Of a stretch of 64,000 nt of DNA, positions 1 to 9,449 are shown piece after piece. The stretch lies in the NCBI RefSeq assembly GCF_024868665.1, contig NC_079897.1, forward strand, positions 7,846,403-7,910,402, given 5' to 3'. The DNA is from Triplophysa rosa (Eukaryota > Chordata > Actinopteri > Cypriniformes > Nemacheilidae). Both the position numbers and the translations under genes were made by a program. Positions within the stretch are counted from its first letter, which is position 1. Every line of letters starts with the position of its first letter. The notes beneath the pieces were generated by a model that ran no database searches, was not told the DNA's origin, and saw only the letters and a program-made list of their open reading frames with translations.

Positions 1-35
1 ATGTGTGCATTTTTTTGTGTGTTTGTGTGTTTTAG

Positions 36-798
36 GAGGAGGTGCCATTGATTCGCCAGTGGTGGTGCATTAACCTCATGGAAAGATTTTGCCTAGAAGG
101 GTATGACAGATTCTAAAGATATAATTCCAGTATCTTGGCTGTATTAAGTTAGCTAAAGCTATTACATAGAGTTAATATACATTTACATATATTTTCAAAG
201 GCATGGACAGAGGTTTGCATACTGGACCGAAGAAGCATCCCAACTCCTTCAGGGGATCGTTGAGCCTGTGTTTAGGGTGTCGAAATTCACCACCACCAAA
301 CTGTCACCCAGCAGAAGAGTTGTGGATAACAAGGACATTGATAAGGTTAATGATTATACAGTAGTGGTTATACATGAAGCATTTGCATGATTGCTGAATA
401 AATAGTATAACTGTTGTGCCATTTTACTATGTAAGGAATAAATGACTATAGGCCATTTAATTAGTCAACCAATTAGAATGAAGCATAAACTTCATTTACT
501 TCAATAGGTGCAGCAGCCAACCATTGTCCGAGACCTAAATACAGCGTGGTACTGGGTACAGAATCACAGACACTTATTCCGTGGGGAGGTGACAGAGCCT
601 GCCTTTTTGCAGATGAACAGGGGTGATCAACAAAATGCCATCAAGAACCTCTTGGGGGGTCAATTCTCTGAGGCGAAGGATGCCTTTTTGTTTATATTTC
701 ATTACCAAGAAGACATGGAAACATTTTTGTCGTACTGTGTTGATGACCAAGGCCTAAAGGTCAATGCTATGTTCTACAAAGAGAAATGTAGTGTGTGA
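36..798 (+). CDS. 3' end of an unidentified gene with an SMC5-hinge-like terminal exon (three exons, 5' part outside window)
   Basis: Three exons join in one frame: 36-100, 201-345 and 508-798. Acceptors are TTTTAG, TTCAAAG and CAATAG; donors are GTATGA and GTTAAT. Together they give about 166 codons ending in TGA at 796-798, with AATAAA at 930-935. The last exon contains the pattern W.Q..R..F...V.EP, then QEDMETFL and LKVNA. From family knowledge this resembles the hinge of SMC5, the ATPase subunit of the SMC5/6 genome-maintenance complex, where the equivalent run is close to QEDME.FL...RD...L.VNA. The two upstream exons, with WWCINLMERF, YWTEEASQLLQ and KLSPSRRVVDNKDIDK, do not look like SMC5 coiled coil. 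SMC5 should also continue for several hundred residues after the hinge, whereas this stops. It could be a truncated SMC5 paralogue, a separate family with an SMC hinge, or a pseudogene. The gene structure is well supported; function is not. Confidence 0.55.
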
Positions 799-911
799 GT
801 GTGTGTGCGCATGTGTGAGTGAGTGAGTGTGCGTGAGAGAGAGTGTGCATGTGTGTGTGTGTGTGCGAGAGTGTGCGTGAGTGAGTGAGTGAGCGAGCGA
901 GCGTGTGTGAG
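796..911. repeat. GT/GA-rich low-complexity tract
   Basis: Interrupted TG, GAGT and GAGC repeats begin at the stop codon of the left-edge gene and fill most of its apparent 3' UTR. Confidence 0.85.
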
Positions 912-929
912 GAATGGAACAAATGTATA

Positions 930-935
930 AATAAA
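930..935 (+). promoter_or_regulatory. polyadenylation signal AATAAA
   Basis: A canonical AATAAA lies about 130 bases after the stop at 796-798. It supports reading 508-798 as a terminal exon. Confidence 0.5.
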
Positions 936-1429
936 TTGAAAGAATATATATATAACTGTATTCTGTGTGTTTCTTAAATGCAGTTAAATATCTAGAACAG
1001 TTATGTAGAACCTATCTTTAGAAAATGAATAGAAAGAAAACACATCTGTATGAACATCTGTATTTTCCAAATTGTGTCTAGCAAATTTAAACAATTCAGT
1101 TTAATTTGACCATTTATTTAATTCAATGAAGTTAATTTGTGCCACATATTAACCTAATTTTAACCGAAATGGATCGGGTAGTTATTTTTTATGACCACCT
1201 TAAAACAAACATGCATTATAATTCAGCAACAATTTAACAAGCCAGGAAATATCTCAAAGCATTGTAAGAAACAAATTAAGAAAAAAGAAACTTATACAGA
1301 TATAATAAATACATTTATTAATAAATGTAATAAAAAATATATATATTAAACTCCGAGTGTAAAACAACAGCAGTAACGGTATAGCCTACATACCCGAAAC
1401 TGCCTTAAAATGTTTCGATTTATTTCAGA
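936..1429. other. AT-rich intergenic stretch, no feature seen
   Basis: No open frame with recognisable protein similarity and no clear repeat structure. The stretch is AT-rich with several AATAAA-like strings. Confidence 0.5.
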
Positions 1430-1584
1430 CAGGAAGTGACGTCAGTTTCGCGCATGCGCGGAACAAATCATGTTTCCGGGACGGATCGAGTAGCCACACG
1501 CTGCAGTTGCTCAAAATCGGCTGCGAAAGCCTTGATGACGACACAATTTATTCTCATTGGCCAGAATGTTCACGTGTATATAAA
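1430..1584 (+). promoter_or_regulatory. promoter-like cluster: ETS/CRE, NRF1, CCAAT, E-box and TATA motifs
   Basis: CAGGAAGTGACGTCA at about 1430-1444 fuses an ETS core (GGAAGTG) to a perfect CRE (TGACGTCA at 1437-1444). CGCGCATGCGCG at 1449-1460 is a perfect palindromic NRF1-type site. Downstream are ATTGG (inverted CCAAT) at 1556-1560, CACGTG at 1571-1576 and TATATAAA at 1577-1584. ETS/CRE and NRF1 pairs are typical of ubiquitously used vertebrate promoters. No coding exon that it could drive was found on the + strand before the LINE. It may belong to a remnant promoter, a noncoding transcript or a repeat 5' region. Confidence 0.4.
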
Positions 1585-1644
1585 TGACATGTGTTGCGTG
1601 TTTATTCTGACACACTCGGTTACGATTATACTCACACAAATTTG

Positions 1645-2367
1645 ATTTTTATATCACATTTTATGTTTATTGTACTGATCGTAATGCAAAACATAGGTAT
1701 TCCTATCATATTCACTTCATCAGTGATAAAGAAAGTAATATCCCGTGGTCTGCTGTAGGTTCAGCTCCCTGGGAAGCACGACTAGTGTCCGATCTGACGG
1801 CCGTATTTAACTCCTCCCTCGCCTGCAATCGGCAGATCTCGCCAGTCGGTGGCAGGCCGTATGGGTCAACTCGAACAAACTTATCTTACGTCCCAGCGAT
1901 CACGTGATCTTGCCAGCATCTCAGCTTCTTCATACAATACACTCCCATTCTTCACTCTTCAGACAGTGTAAGATATAAAATAGTAAATTGGAGAAAGGTC
2001 TGGCTATTGCCATATACATATCTGATTGTGAATAAGTCAATAATGATATTGACACACTTTGTAACTTGCAAGATGAGACTGTTGTTCCCTTATTTTGGCA
2101 TTGTCAGTTCACCAAAGTATTTTTGGAATTTTTGTTTTTGTACATACAGTATGTGCGTGATAATGTGTATTCTCAGTTTTCTTTACTTTGGAAAGATGTG
2201 TTATTTGGTTTTGTTAACAAGAGCAAAAGGAAAAACAAATGTGGAATATATCATCTTGCCTTTGGTTTGTCTCGTGTGCTAACTGTTTCTCTTTTTAAGC
2301 GAGTATACTACGATTCATCGAGCAACCTTGTTAAGTTGGAATTGCACTTCAAACCGGGTGAGTTATT
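1645..2367. other. possible 5' UTR of the downstream LINE, otherwise unassigned
   Basis: No convincing coding frame. The segment leads directly into the LINE ORF1 start at 2368 and may be its 5' untranslated region. No second full copy is present in the window to define the boundary. Confidence 0.3.
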
Positions 2368-2522
2368 ATGGCTTCTATTCCTATTATTGTTACTTGCATC
2401 TCATGTCATATGTTTAGCTTAGCCTTCTCTGTCAGCTGCGATGGTTTTATATGCGATAAATGCAGGGAAATAGTTAGGCTGACAGAGAAGATCTTAGAAT
2501 TAGAGTCTCGCATCCAATCTTT
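2368..2522 (+). pseudogene. LINE ORF1, N-terminal piece (Cys-rich plus coiled coil)
   Basis: It starts at ATG 2368. The early cysteines fit a small metal-binding segment (C..C, then CDGFICDKC), followed by a heptad-like REIVRLTEKILELESRIQSL. The reading frame is cut after about 51 codons by the inserted MITE at 2523 and resumes after 3497. Confidence 0.65.
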
Positions 2523-3494
2523 GGCCCTGTCCCAAATGGCGCACTCCGGTCTTGTGGACCTCCTCTGAGTCCACACTTGGTGACGTCAGGAAGTGCAGAC
2601 CTATAGGGCACTAGGCACGAGTCCACAAGGGTACACGGGAGTGCATTTTGGGACAGACTTGAGGTCATCACACCGGAAAGAGCAAGCGGTGCTTTCTAAT
2701 CACTCTCGCGGTACTTTGTTGTCATTCGCTGATCAGTCAGCGCAGCGCAGCGCCGCGTGAAGTCGACCACACTTGTTGTCCCATTGTAGTTATTTGGGAA
2801 TGGAGCTGCCGGTTTTTATTGTTCAGTATTTCATATGTTGATATACTACCCGAGCATTATACAATAGATACTTATGTTTGTAATGCATTCATTTGTCATG
2901 ACGTAAATGCAACTGCTTATGTATATGTATTTATTTGTATACACTATTCTTCTGTATACACTTCTTAATATGCATATATGTTGTTATTTAATATTTCTCT
3001 ATAATACAGAAGCTGTGTTGTTCAGCTTTACAGAGCCCAGAGACAACTAGATATAGATCTACAACAAAACATGGCTTATTACCTTAAGTAAGAAAATGCA
3101 CTGCATTAAAAGTTTTTAATCTCGAATAGCTGGCTTAATAGAAAATAAATAAGCAATAATATGAATAAGTAACTAATTAATAAATTAATTTAGAATTTTA
3201 TCAAAACATACATTTAAAAATGTGTCCGTCATGTTTACGTATATGTCATCCACGACACTCCTCCCATCCGTTCTGTGATTGGGCGCTCGCAAGGATTCCT
3301 GCGTAGGGGACTTCAGTGGAGTCTGCGTCATGGCGGCCTTCGCCGAAGACCGCATCGAGGGCACAAAGGAGGCGCTCGCGAGCAGACTTCTGAGCACTAA
3401 AAAGACAAATGGGACACCCTACGGACTCGTAGACTTGGCGAGAACGCGCAATTTAAGTCCACGAGACCGCAAGTGCGCCATTTGGGACAGGGCC
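2523..3494. mobile_element. PIF/Harbinger-like non-autonomous DNA transposon inserted in LINE ORF1
   Basis: The ends are inverted repeats: GGCCCTGTCCCAAATGGCGC on the left, and its complement ending GGGACAGGGCC on the right, extending over roughly 35 bases. Flanking triplets are TTT (2520-2522) and TTA (3495-3497), a likely decayed TTA target duplication. The interior holds no transposase. Length is 972 bases. LINE ORF1 continues on both sides, so it inserted after the LINE. Confidence 0.7.
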
Positions 3495-3497
3495 TTA

Positions 3498-4042
3498 ATC
3501 TGAGGATAGTAAGAGTGTAACGACCATAGAAAACACTTTGGATGCGAGCAACATTAGCGCACACAGCTCGGTTCCGGTTGAAAATCCCCCGCAGTTGGGA
3601 AACTTCGTGACTGTGAGACGGCATATTCGCAGGACAAAACATCACTCAACCGTTCCGAAAAGTTTCAATCGTTCTGAAAGTGCCCTAGTTATCGGTGATT
3701 CTATTGTTCGGAACGTTAACATAGAGGCACCAGCCACCATAGTCCAATGTTTACCGGGAGCCAGAGCGCCTGACATCAAGTCAAATTTAAATGTGCTGGC
3801 TAAGGCTAATCCTAAATTCAGTAAGATTGTTATTCACCTCGGCACAAATGATGTTTGACTCCATCAATCGGAGATCACAAAAGATAATATTAAAGAGGTG
3901 TGTGAGCTCGGAAGCACGATGTCAGAAACTGTAACATTCTCTGGCCCCCTCACTGCTTATCGTGGTGATGAGATTTATAGCAGATTATCATCACTAAATG
4001 GCTGGTTGTCTGAGTGGTGCCTGCAGAATGATATAGTTTTTA
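3498..4042 (+). pseudogene. LINE ORF1, SGNH/GDSL esterase-like domain
   Basis: The frame shows [12 protein letters not shown] (the GDS block), then [11 protein letters not shown], the typical Gly-x-Asn-Asp block of SGNH hydrolases. Esterase-like ORF1 domains are known in CR1 and L2 LINEs. An in-frame TGA follows GTNDV. The domain then continues with FSGPLTAYRGDEIYSRL until 4042, where a second DNA element interrupts it. The C-terminal catalytic Asp-His block (DGLHPS) survives only in the second copy at 7798-7815. Confidence 0.75.
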
Positions 4043-4517
4043 TTAGGGATGTAACGATTCACCGTGAGCCGGTTGAAAATCGGTTATAATGAGTGACGAT
4101 TCAATTCGGTTGAGGCTTGAACTGAATCGCAATACATTCTTTGAACAGCAGGGGCCGCTATTTTCACTGCAAACCTAAACTTGGATGCTGATATTTCTTA
4201 AATGCAAAAAAATCCAAGAAAAGCACAGACAGTATTAGTTTGTTTATATTAAAGAGACTTTTTCTATTATTAATTTGTTATAAAATCGCNTGCAGTTTAG
4301 TTTTGTTATTTGAAATAAAACATTATTTTATCATACAAAGAAAGTTTTGTTATTTGAAATAAAACATTATTTATATATGCAAAAGAAACGTGAAGCATTT
4401 AAGAAATAATGCAAGGGACAGTTCATCTAAATGCTGTTGTAACTCATTGTGTGCTCAAATAGAATATATCGATATATCGTGGATCAATTGAACCATCGCA
4501 GACTAGGAACGTACATC
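4043..4517. mobile_element. hAT-like non-autonomous element inserted in the LINE esterase domain
   Basis: It begins TTAGGGATGTAACGATTC and ends GGAACGTACATC; the ends are imperfect inverted repeats (GATGTAACGATTC versus GATGTACGTTC). Flanks AGTTTTTA (4035-4042) and AGTTTATA (4518-4525) match at 7 of 8, as expected for a hAT 8-bp duplication. Inside, a segment ending in GAAATAAAACATTATTT is repeated in tandem at about 4298-4372. There is one N near 4290. No transposase is present. Confidence 0.6.
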
Positions 4518-4943
4518 AGTTTATATTCAAGAGAGAAAATTTACGAGCAGAGACCTGACCATGTTGGATAAACGAGACATGGTCATCCCATCCCTCCGGG
4601 CTGGGCTTCCGATCCTGTCTAGAAATATGCAGCAAAAGTCTAATAATGCTAATGCTAAAGCTTGACTCGACTGGGGCCCAGGTCAGGGAGCAGAGCGCAG
4701 AATGGCCATATAACCAACTGGCTGTCTGCCGCTTCTCCACGTCGCAGACAATACACCAAAATGTTACAACATGTAAGACTCAATCCAGGTTGCTCCACAC
4801 AACGACAACTCCACAAAATAGAGAATCATGATCTGCTCCCCCCGGAATATAGCAAATAATTCAATAGAAATAATGCGTAAACCTCTTGAAAGTAATTTAA
4901 TAAACATTAAACAAATTAAACATGAACAAAATACAGATAATAA

Positions 4944-5764
4944 CTGTTAGACTCGGATTGCTAAATATTAGATCTCTCTCTAATAAAGCACTTTTTGTTA
5001 ACTGATATGATAACCAGATCATAAAATAGACATGCTCTGTTTGACAGAAACATGGCTAAAACCAGATGATTATATTACTTTAAATGAATCTGTCCCCCAA
5101 GATTATTATTATAAACATGAGCCTCATCTAAAAGGCAGAGGGGGAGGTGTCGCAGCACTTTACAATAACACTTTTAGCATTTCCCAGAAGACTAACTCTA
5201 AATATAATTCTTTTGAAGTCATGGTACTTAATGTTTCAACACCTAATACTAAGGATAAAACATGTTTTAAATTTATTCTAGCTATTGTATATAGGCCTCC
5301 AGGGCACCACATCCTTGGTGACTTTAACATCCATGTAGATAACGTTACAGATGCCTTAGGAATGGCTTTCAAAGACACTTTTAACTCCATGGGCATTAGT
5401 CAATGTGTCAGGACCCACTCACCTTCGTAATCATACTTTAGATTTAATACTGTCTTACGGTATAAATGTGGACGACGTTAAAATCCTTCAGCAGAGTGAA
5501 GACATTTCGGATCATTATCTGGTATTATGTTTGCTTAACTGGCCTACGGCTGCAAATAAAACTCATTGTTACAAATATGGTAGAACAATAACTTCAACTA
5601 CCAAAGATGCATTTCTCGATAATCTGCCCGAATTGTCTCAAATCGCTAGCATGAGAAATAACGTTGAAGATCTTGACACTACCACTGATTTTAATTCCAC
5701 CTTCTCGGTAACGCTAGACACAGTTGCTCCTCTACGTTTAAAGAAGATTAAAACCGTGGTATAA
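4944..5764 (+). pseudogene. LINE ORF2, AP endonuclease domain
   Basis: Blocks appear in the usual order: LLNIRSLSNKA, CLTETWL, GGGVAALYNN, AIVYRPPG, LGDFNIHVD and finally SDHYLV, which carry the metal-binding and catalytic Asn, Glu, Asp and His positions of APE-type LINE endonucleases. The reading frame shifts between SLSNKA and CLTETWL and again at about 5405-5430, so no intact protein is made. Confidence 0.8.
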
Positions 5765-5801
5765 TGAACACACTCAGGCTCTAAAGAAAGCGGCCCGAAA
5801 A

Positions 5802-7584
5802 ATGGAGCGCAAATTTAAGAAAACTAAATTAGAGGTATTTCGTACAGCATGGAAGGATAGTATTCGAAAATACAGGAAAGCCCTAAAAACTTCTAGATCC
5901 GCCTACTTTTCATCGCTAATAGAAGAAAACCAGCACAACCCTAGGTTTTTATTTAACACAGTGGCTAAATTAATAAAAAATAAATTGTCAGTGACTTCTG
6001 ATCCTGTATATCAGCATAGCAGTGATGAATTTATGAACTACTTCACATATAAAATCCAAGATATTAGAGAAAAAATTATAACAATGCAATCAGAAGTGAA
6101 ACCCGCTGAACAAACTAACTACAGCGCCCTTAAGGAGAAAATGCAATTATTTTATACCGTAGATCAAGATGAGCTGTCTAAAATTATTAGATCATCTAAA
6201 TCAACAACATGCATACTAGACCCTATACCTACAAATCTACTGAAAGAGATGCTCCCAGAAATTATAGATCCTCTTCTTGGTATTATTAACTCATCTCTGA
6301 CATTAGGACATGTGCCTAAAGCATATAAGGTGGCTGTTATAAGGCCCCTTGTCAAAAAACCCCAACTCGACCCTAGAGAACTAAGGAACTACAGGCCTAT
6401 ATCGAATCTACCTTTCATATCTAAAGTTCTGGAAAAAGTAGTTTCAACTCAATTATGCTCCTTCCTCCAAAGGAATGACATCAATGAAGAATTCCAGTCT
6501 GGATTTAGAGCATGTCACAGTACAGAGACTGCTTTGATCAGAGTTACAAATGATCTGCTATTGGCGTCTGACCGAGGTTGTATCTCGTTATTGGTGCTGC
6601 TAGACCTTAGTGCTGCATTCGATACCATTGACCACAGCACACTCCTACATAGACTCGAAAATTATGTCGGCATTAAGGGAATAGCTTTGAAATGGTTTAA
6701 ATCTTATTTATCCGACCGTTTTCAATTTGTAGCAATAAACAATGAGGTGTCACGCAAATCGCAAGTCCAGTACGGTGTACCACAGGGCTCAGTCTTAGGG
6801 CCTCTGCTCTTCGCATTATACATGCTACCTCTAGGAGATATAATAAAGCGACACGGAGTTAGCTTTCACTGTTATGTTGATGATACTCAACTTTATATTT
6901 CCTCGAAGCCTCATGAAACACAGCAGTTCCATCGAATAATGGAATGCATTAGTCGATATAAAAAACTGGATGAGTAACAACTTTTTATTACTGAACTCGG
7001 ACAAAACGGAAGTGTTACTTATTGGACCGAAAACTGCTATAAGTAACAACCAAGAATACTGTTTAACTATTGACGGATGTTCCATAAAACCTCGTCGTCA
7101 GCAAAGAATCTTGGCGTTCTATTCGATAGTAATTCTGTCATTTGAGAGCCACGTCGCCAACACCTGTAAAATTGCGTTTTTCCATTTTAAGAATATATCT
7201 AAACTACGTCATATGCTGTCAATTCAGATGCAGAGAAGTTAATTCATGCATTCATGACATCAAGACTAGATTACTGTAATGCACTGTTAGGTGGTTGCCC
7301 TGCAGGCTTATTACAAAAACTCCAACTGGTCCAAAACGCGGCAGCTCGAATTCTTACACGTACAAAAAAGTATGAACATATTAGCCCGGTTCTGTCAACC
7401 TTGCACTGGTTACCTATAAAGCATCGCGTTAACTTTAAAATCTTGCTATTACCTATAAAGCCTCTACATGGTTTAGCTCCTCAGTACTTGAATGAACTCC
7501 TTTTGTATTACAGTCTTCACTGCATTATGCTCTCAGGGTCCTGTCAGTTGGTAATACCTAGAATTTCAAAATCAAGTGCAGGTG
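5802..7584 (+). pseudogene. LINE ORF2, reverse transcriptase domain
   Basis: A 391-codon open stretch (5802-6977) carries the RT core: RPLVKKP, NYRPISNLPFISKVLEK, LLDLSAAFDTIDHSTLL, QYGVPQGSVLGPLLF and the catalytic YVDD at 6876-6887. The C-terminal part continues in two shifted frames: KTEVLLIGPK, then SRLDYCNALLGG and LQLVQNAAARILT, the conserved LINE tail. It ends abruptly after RISKSSAGG. Reverse transcription would nick and prime at a genomic target, but the frame breaks make this copy inactive. Confidence 0.85.
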
Positions 7585-7932
7585 GCAAAAGATAACATTA
7601 AAGAGGTGTGTGAGCTCGCAAGCATGATGTCAGACACTGTAATATTCTCTGGCCCCCTCACTGCTTATCGTGGTGATGAGATTTATAGCAGATTATCATC
7701 ACTAAATGGCTGGTTGTCTGAGTGGTGCCTGCAGAATGATATAGTTTTTATAAATAACTGGAAGAGTTTTGAGGGCAGACCTGACCTGTTGAAACGAGAT
7801 GGTCTCCATCCCTCCTGGGCTGGGGCTTCCATCCTGTCTAGAAATATGGCAGAAAGTCTTAATAATGCTAATGCTAAAGCTTGACTCGCTGGGGCCCAGG
7901 TCAGGGAGCAGACAGAATGGCTTAACCAACTG
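7585..7932 (+). mobile_element. LINE copy B: second esterase-ORF1 fragment ending at assembly gap
   Basis: It repeats the sequence of copy A from about 3876 onward, with near-identity over the segment encoding TAYRGDEIYSRLSS through CLQNDIVFI. Unlike copy A it has no hAT insertion. It continues through NNWKSFEGRPDLLKRDGLHP, which supplies the Asp-His catalytic block, to the end of ORF1 (SLNNANAKA, stop at about 7882). It then runs into Ns. The orientation is the same as copy A. Confidence 0.75.
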
Positions 7933-8032
7933 NNNNNNNNNNNNNNNNNNNNNNNNNNNNNNNNNNNNNNNNNNNNNNNNNNNNNNNNNNNNNNNNNNNN
8001 NNNNNNNNNNNNNNNNNNNNNNNNNNNNNNNN
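7933..8032. other. assembly gap (100 N)
   Basis: Exactly 100 Ns, the conventional size for a gap of unknown length. It directly follows the duplicated LINE fragment. Confidence 0.99.
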
Positions 8033-8040
8033 ATATATAT

Positions 8041-8300
8041 ACTACCGGTCAAAAGTTTGGCATCACTTGATAAAAATGTTTCTCATACTCTTAAAAATCG
8101 TATCATCTGAAGGTGTATGTTTCAATGTTTGAAATTACTTGTGTGGACTAAAATGCAATTGTGCCAACATATTGATTTCTTTCTAGAAAACAACATTTTT
8201 ATAAAAAAAATGTTAATGATTACTTGGACAAAATAATGAAGAAAAAGCAGCCAATAGGAGTCCAGCATAGATGGAAATTAAATTAATATTTATGCAATAA
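8041..8300. mobile_element. Tc1/mariner-like terminal fragment
   Basis: After (AT)n comes CTACCGGTCAAAAGTTTGG, the kind of terminal sequence common in fish Tc1-like elements. The facing inverted terminus is not seen, so this is a one-ended remnant. The right limit is approximate. Confidence 0.45.
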
Positions 8301-8990
8301 TTATTACCAATTTTTACCCACTGAAAACAATAAACGTTTTTTAAATATATCTTTTTAAATAAATTTTCAATTAATGCATTATTTTAGGTTAAAAAAGAGA
8401 CCAGGCTATTAAAATTCATTTTTAGAACATTTTTGATTAGAGCCTTCTGGTTGTAAAAAAAAGCAAAAACGTGTAGTGGCATGTGTAATGGAGTAATCAC
8501 TAGGTTCCAGTATAGCCCTCTATAGAGTAGTTTATGAATTCCCTAGTTGTTTAGATATGACTTAGGATTTGTGGATTTGAATGTACATTTAGACATCTCA
8601 AAGATGATTTTTTATTTCAACTTGTTGTACATTGTCAACTTTTAGATAGTTTTTGTTAGAAAATACAACGTTTTGCATGGTATGATTACAAGGATTTCAA
8701 CTAATTCAAACCTCAGGAATGACAAAGTCATCCAACAAAAAATGTGAAAGACACGTGAAAACTGATAAAAATCAAGGTCAACACATACATTTTTTTTTTT
8801 GAGCTTCCTTTGCTTAAAAGGGAATTTCACCCAAAAATCAACTTTGTGTGATTTTTTACTCACCCACATGATGTTCAACATGTTTAGAGAACTTCCGGCG
8901 TCTTTGGAGCACAAATATAGATATTTTGGTGACATCCGAGAGATTTCCAGGCCTCCTCATAGACATCATTGTGTCAGTTTTTGCCAAGGT
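8301..8990. other. AT-rich noncoding stretch
   Basis: No coding or RNA gene recognised. From about 8815 (GGGAATTTCACCCAAAAATC) the sequence looks like the outer part of the inverted-repeat element that follows. Confidence 0.4.
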
Positions 8991-8995
8991 CCAGA

Positions 8996-9448
8996 AAAGT
9001 ACTAAAGACAAAGTTAAATTGGTCCATCCGTGCATCGTGGCTCAGTTGAATTTTTTTGAAGTGACGAGAATGCTTTATGTGCGAAAAACAAACCAAAATA
9101 CCGACTTTAATCGATATATTCTCCTCTGTCTTGTCAGTGTATGGCGCGCGTTCATGAGAGCACTTCTTCTTCGTCTTCTTCTTGGATGAGAGCACTTCAA
9201 AAGTAGATAGGTTTGTGCGCCGAACGCCGCATGGGGCGCTCTGACTCACAACGCGGAAGCGCAACTCTGTGTTTACATGCAGAAGATGAATAAGTGCTCT
9301 CGTGAACGACAAGACAAGGCAGAGGAGAATATATCGATTAAAGTCGCTATTTTGGTTTGTTTTTCGCACATAAAGCATTCTCGTCACTTCAAAAAAATTC
9401 AACTGAGCCACAATGCGCGGATGGACCAATTTAACAATGTCTTTAGTA
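8996..9448. repeat. large inverted repeat (fold-back element)
   Basis: Left arm about 8996-9170 and right arm about 9285-9448 are complementary over roughly 160 bases with few mismatches. Shared strings include TTAAATTGGTCCATCCG, GAATGCTTTATGTGCG and AATCGATATATTCTCCTC. The spacer is about 115 bases. There is no transposase. The arms read as the same peptide in opposite frames, which is an artefact of the palindrome. Confidence 0.8.
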
Positions 9449-9449
9449 A

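Larger units (their letters stand above)
2368..7584 (+). mobile_element. LINE-2-like non-LTR retrotransposon, copy A, degenerate and interrupted by two DNA elements
   Basis: The order is ORF1 with a Cys-rich and coiled-coil start, an SGNH/GDSL-esterase-like domain, then ORF2 with AP-endonuclease and reverse transcriptase. It is split by insertions at 2523-3494 and 4043-4517. Frame breaks and stops occur in every domain, for example a TGA right after the GTNDV motif at 3856-3858, probably CpG decay of CGA. The sequence stops being ORF2-like at about 7584, just after RISKSSAGG, where it joins a second ORF1 fragment. The esterase-bearing ORF1 and the RT motifs fit the CR1/L2 group. Assignment to L2 rather than Rex1 or CR1 is inference. 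Confidence 0.85.

Noticed and set aside
1436..1645. Small ORF starting within the CRE/NRF1 cluster
   Set aside because: The start lies inside the promoter motifs and the peptide has no recognisable feature.
8974..9429. Protein-coding gene in the inverted-repeat region
   Set aside because: The same peptide appears on both strands because the DNA is palindromic; this is a repeat artefact.
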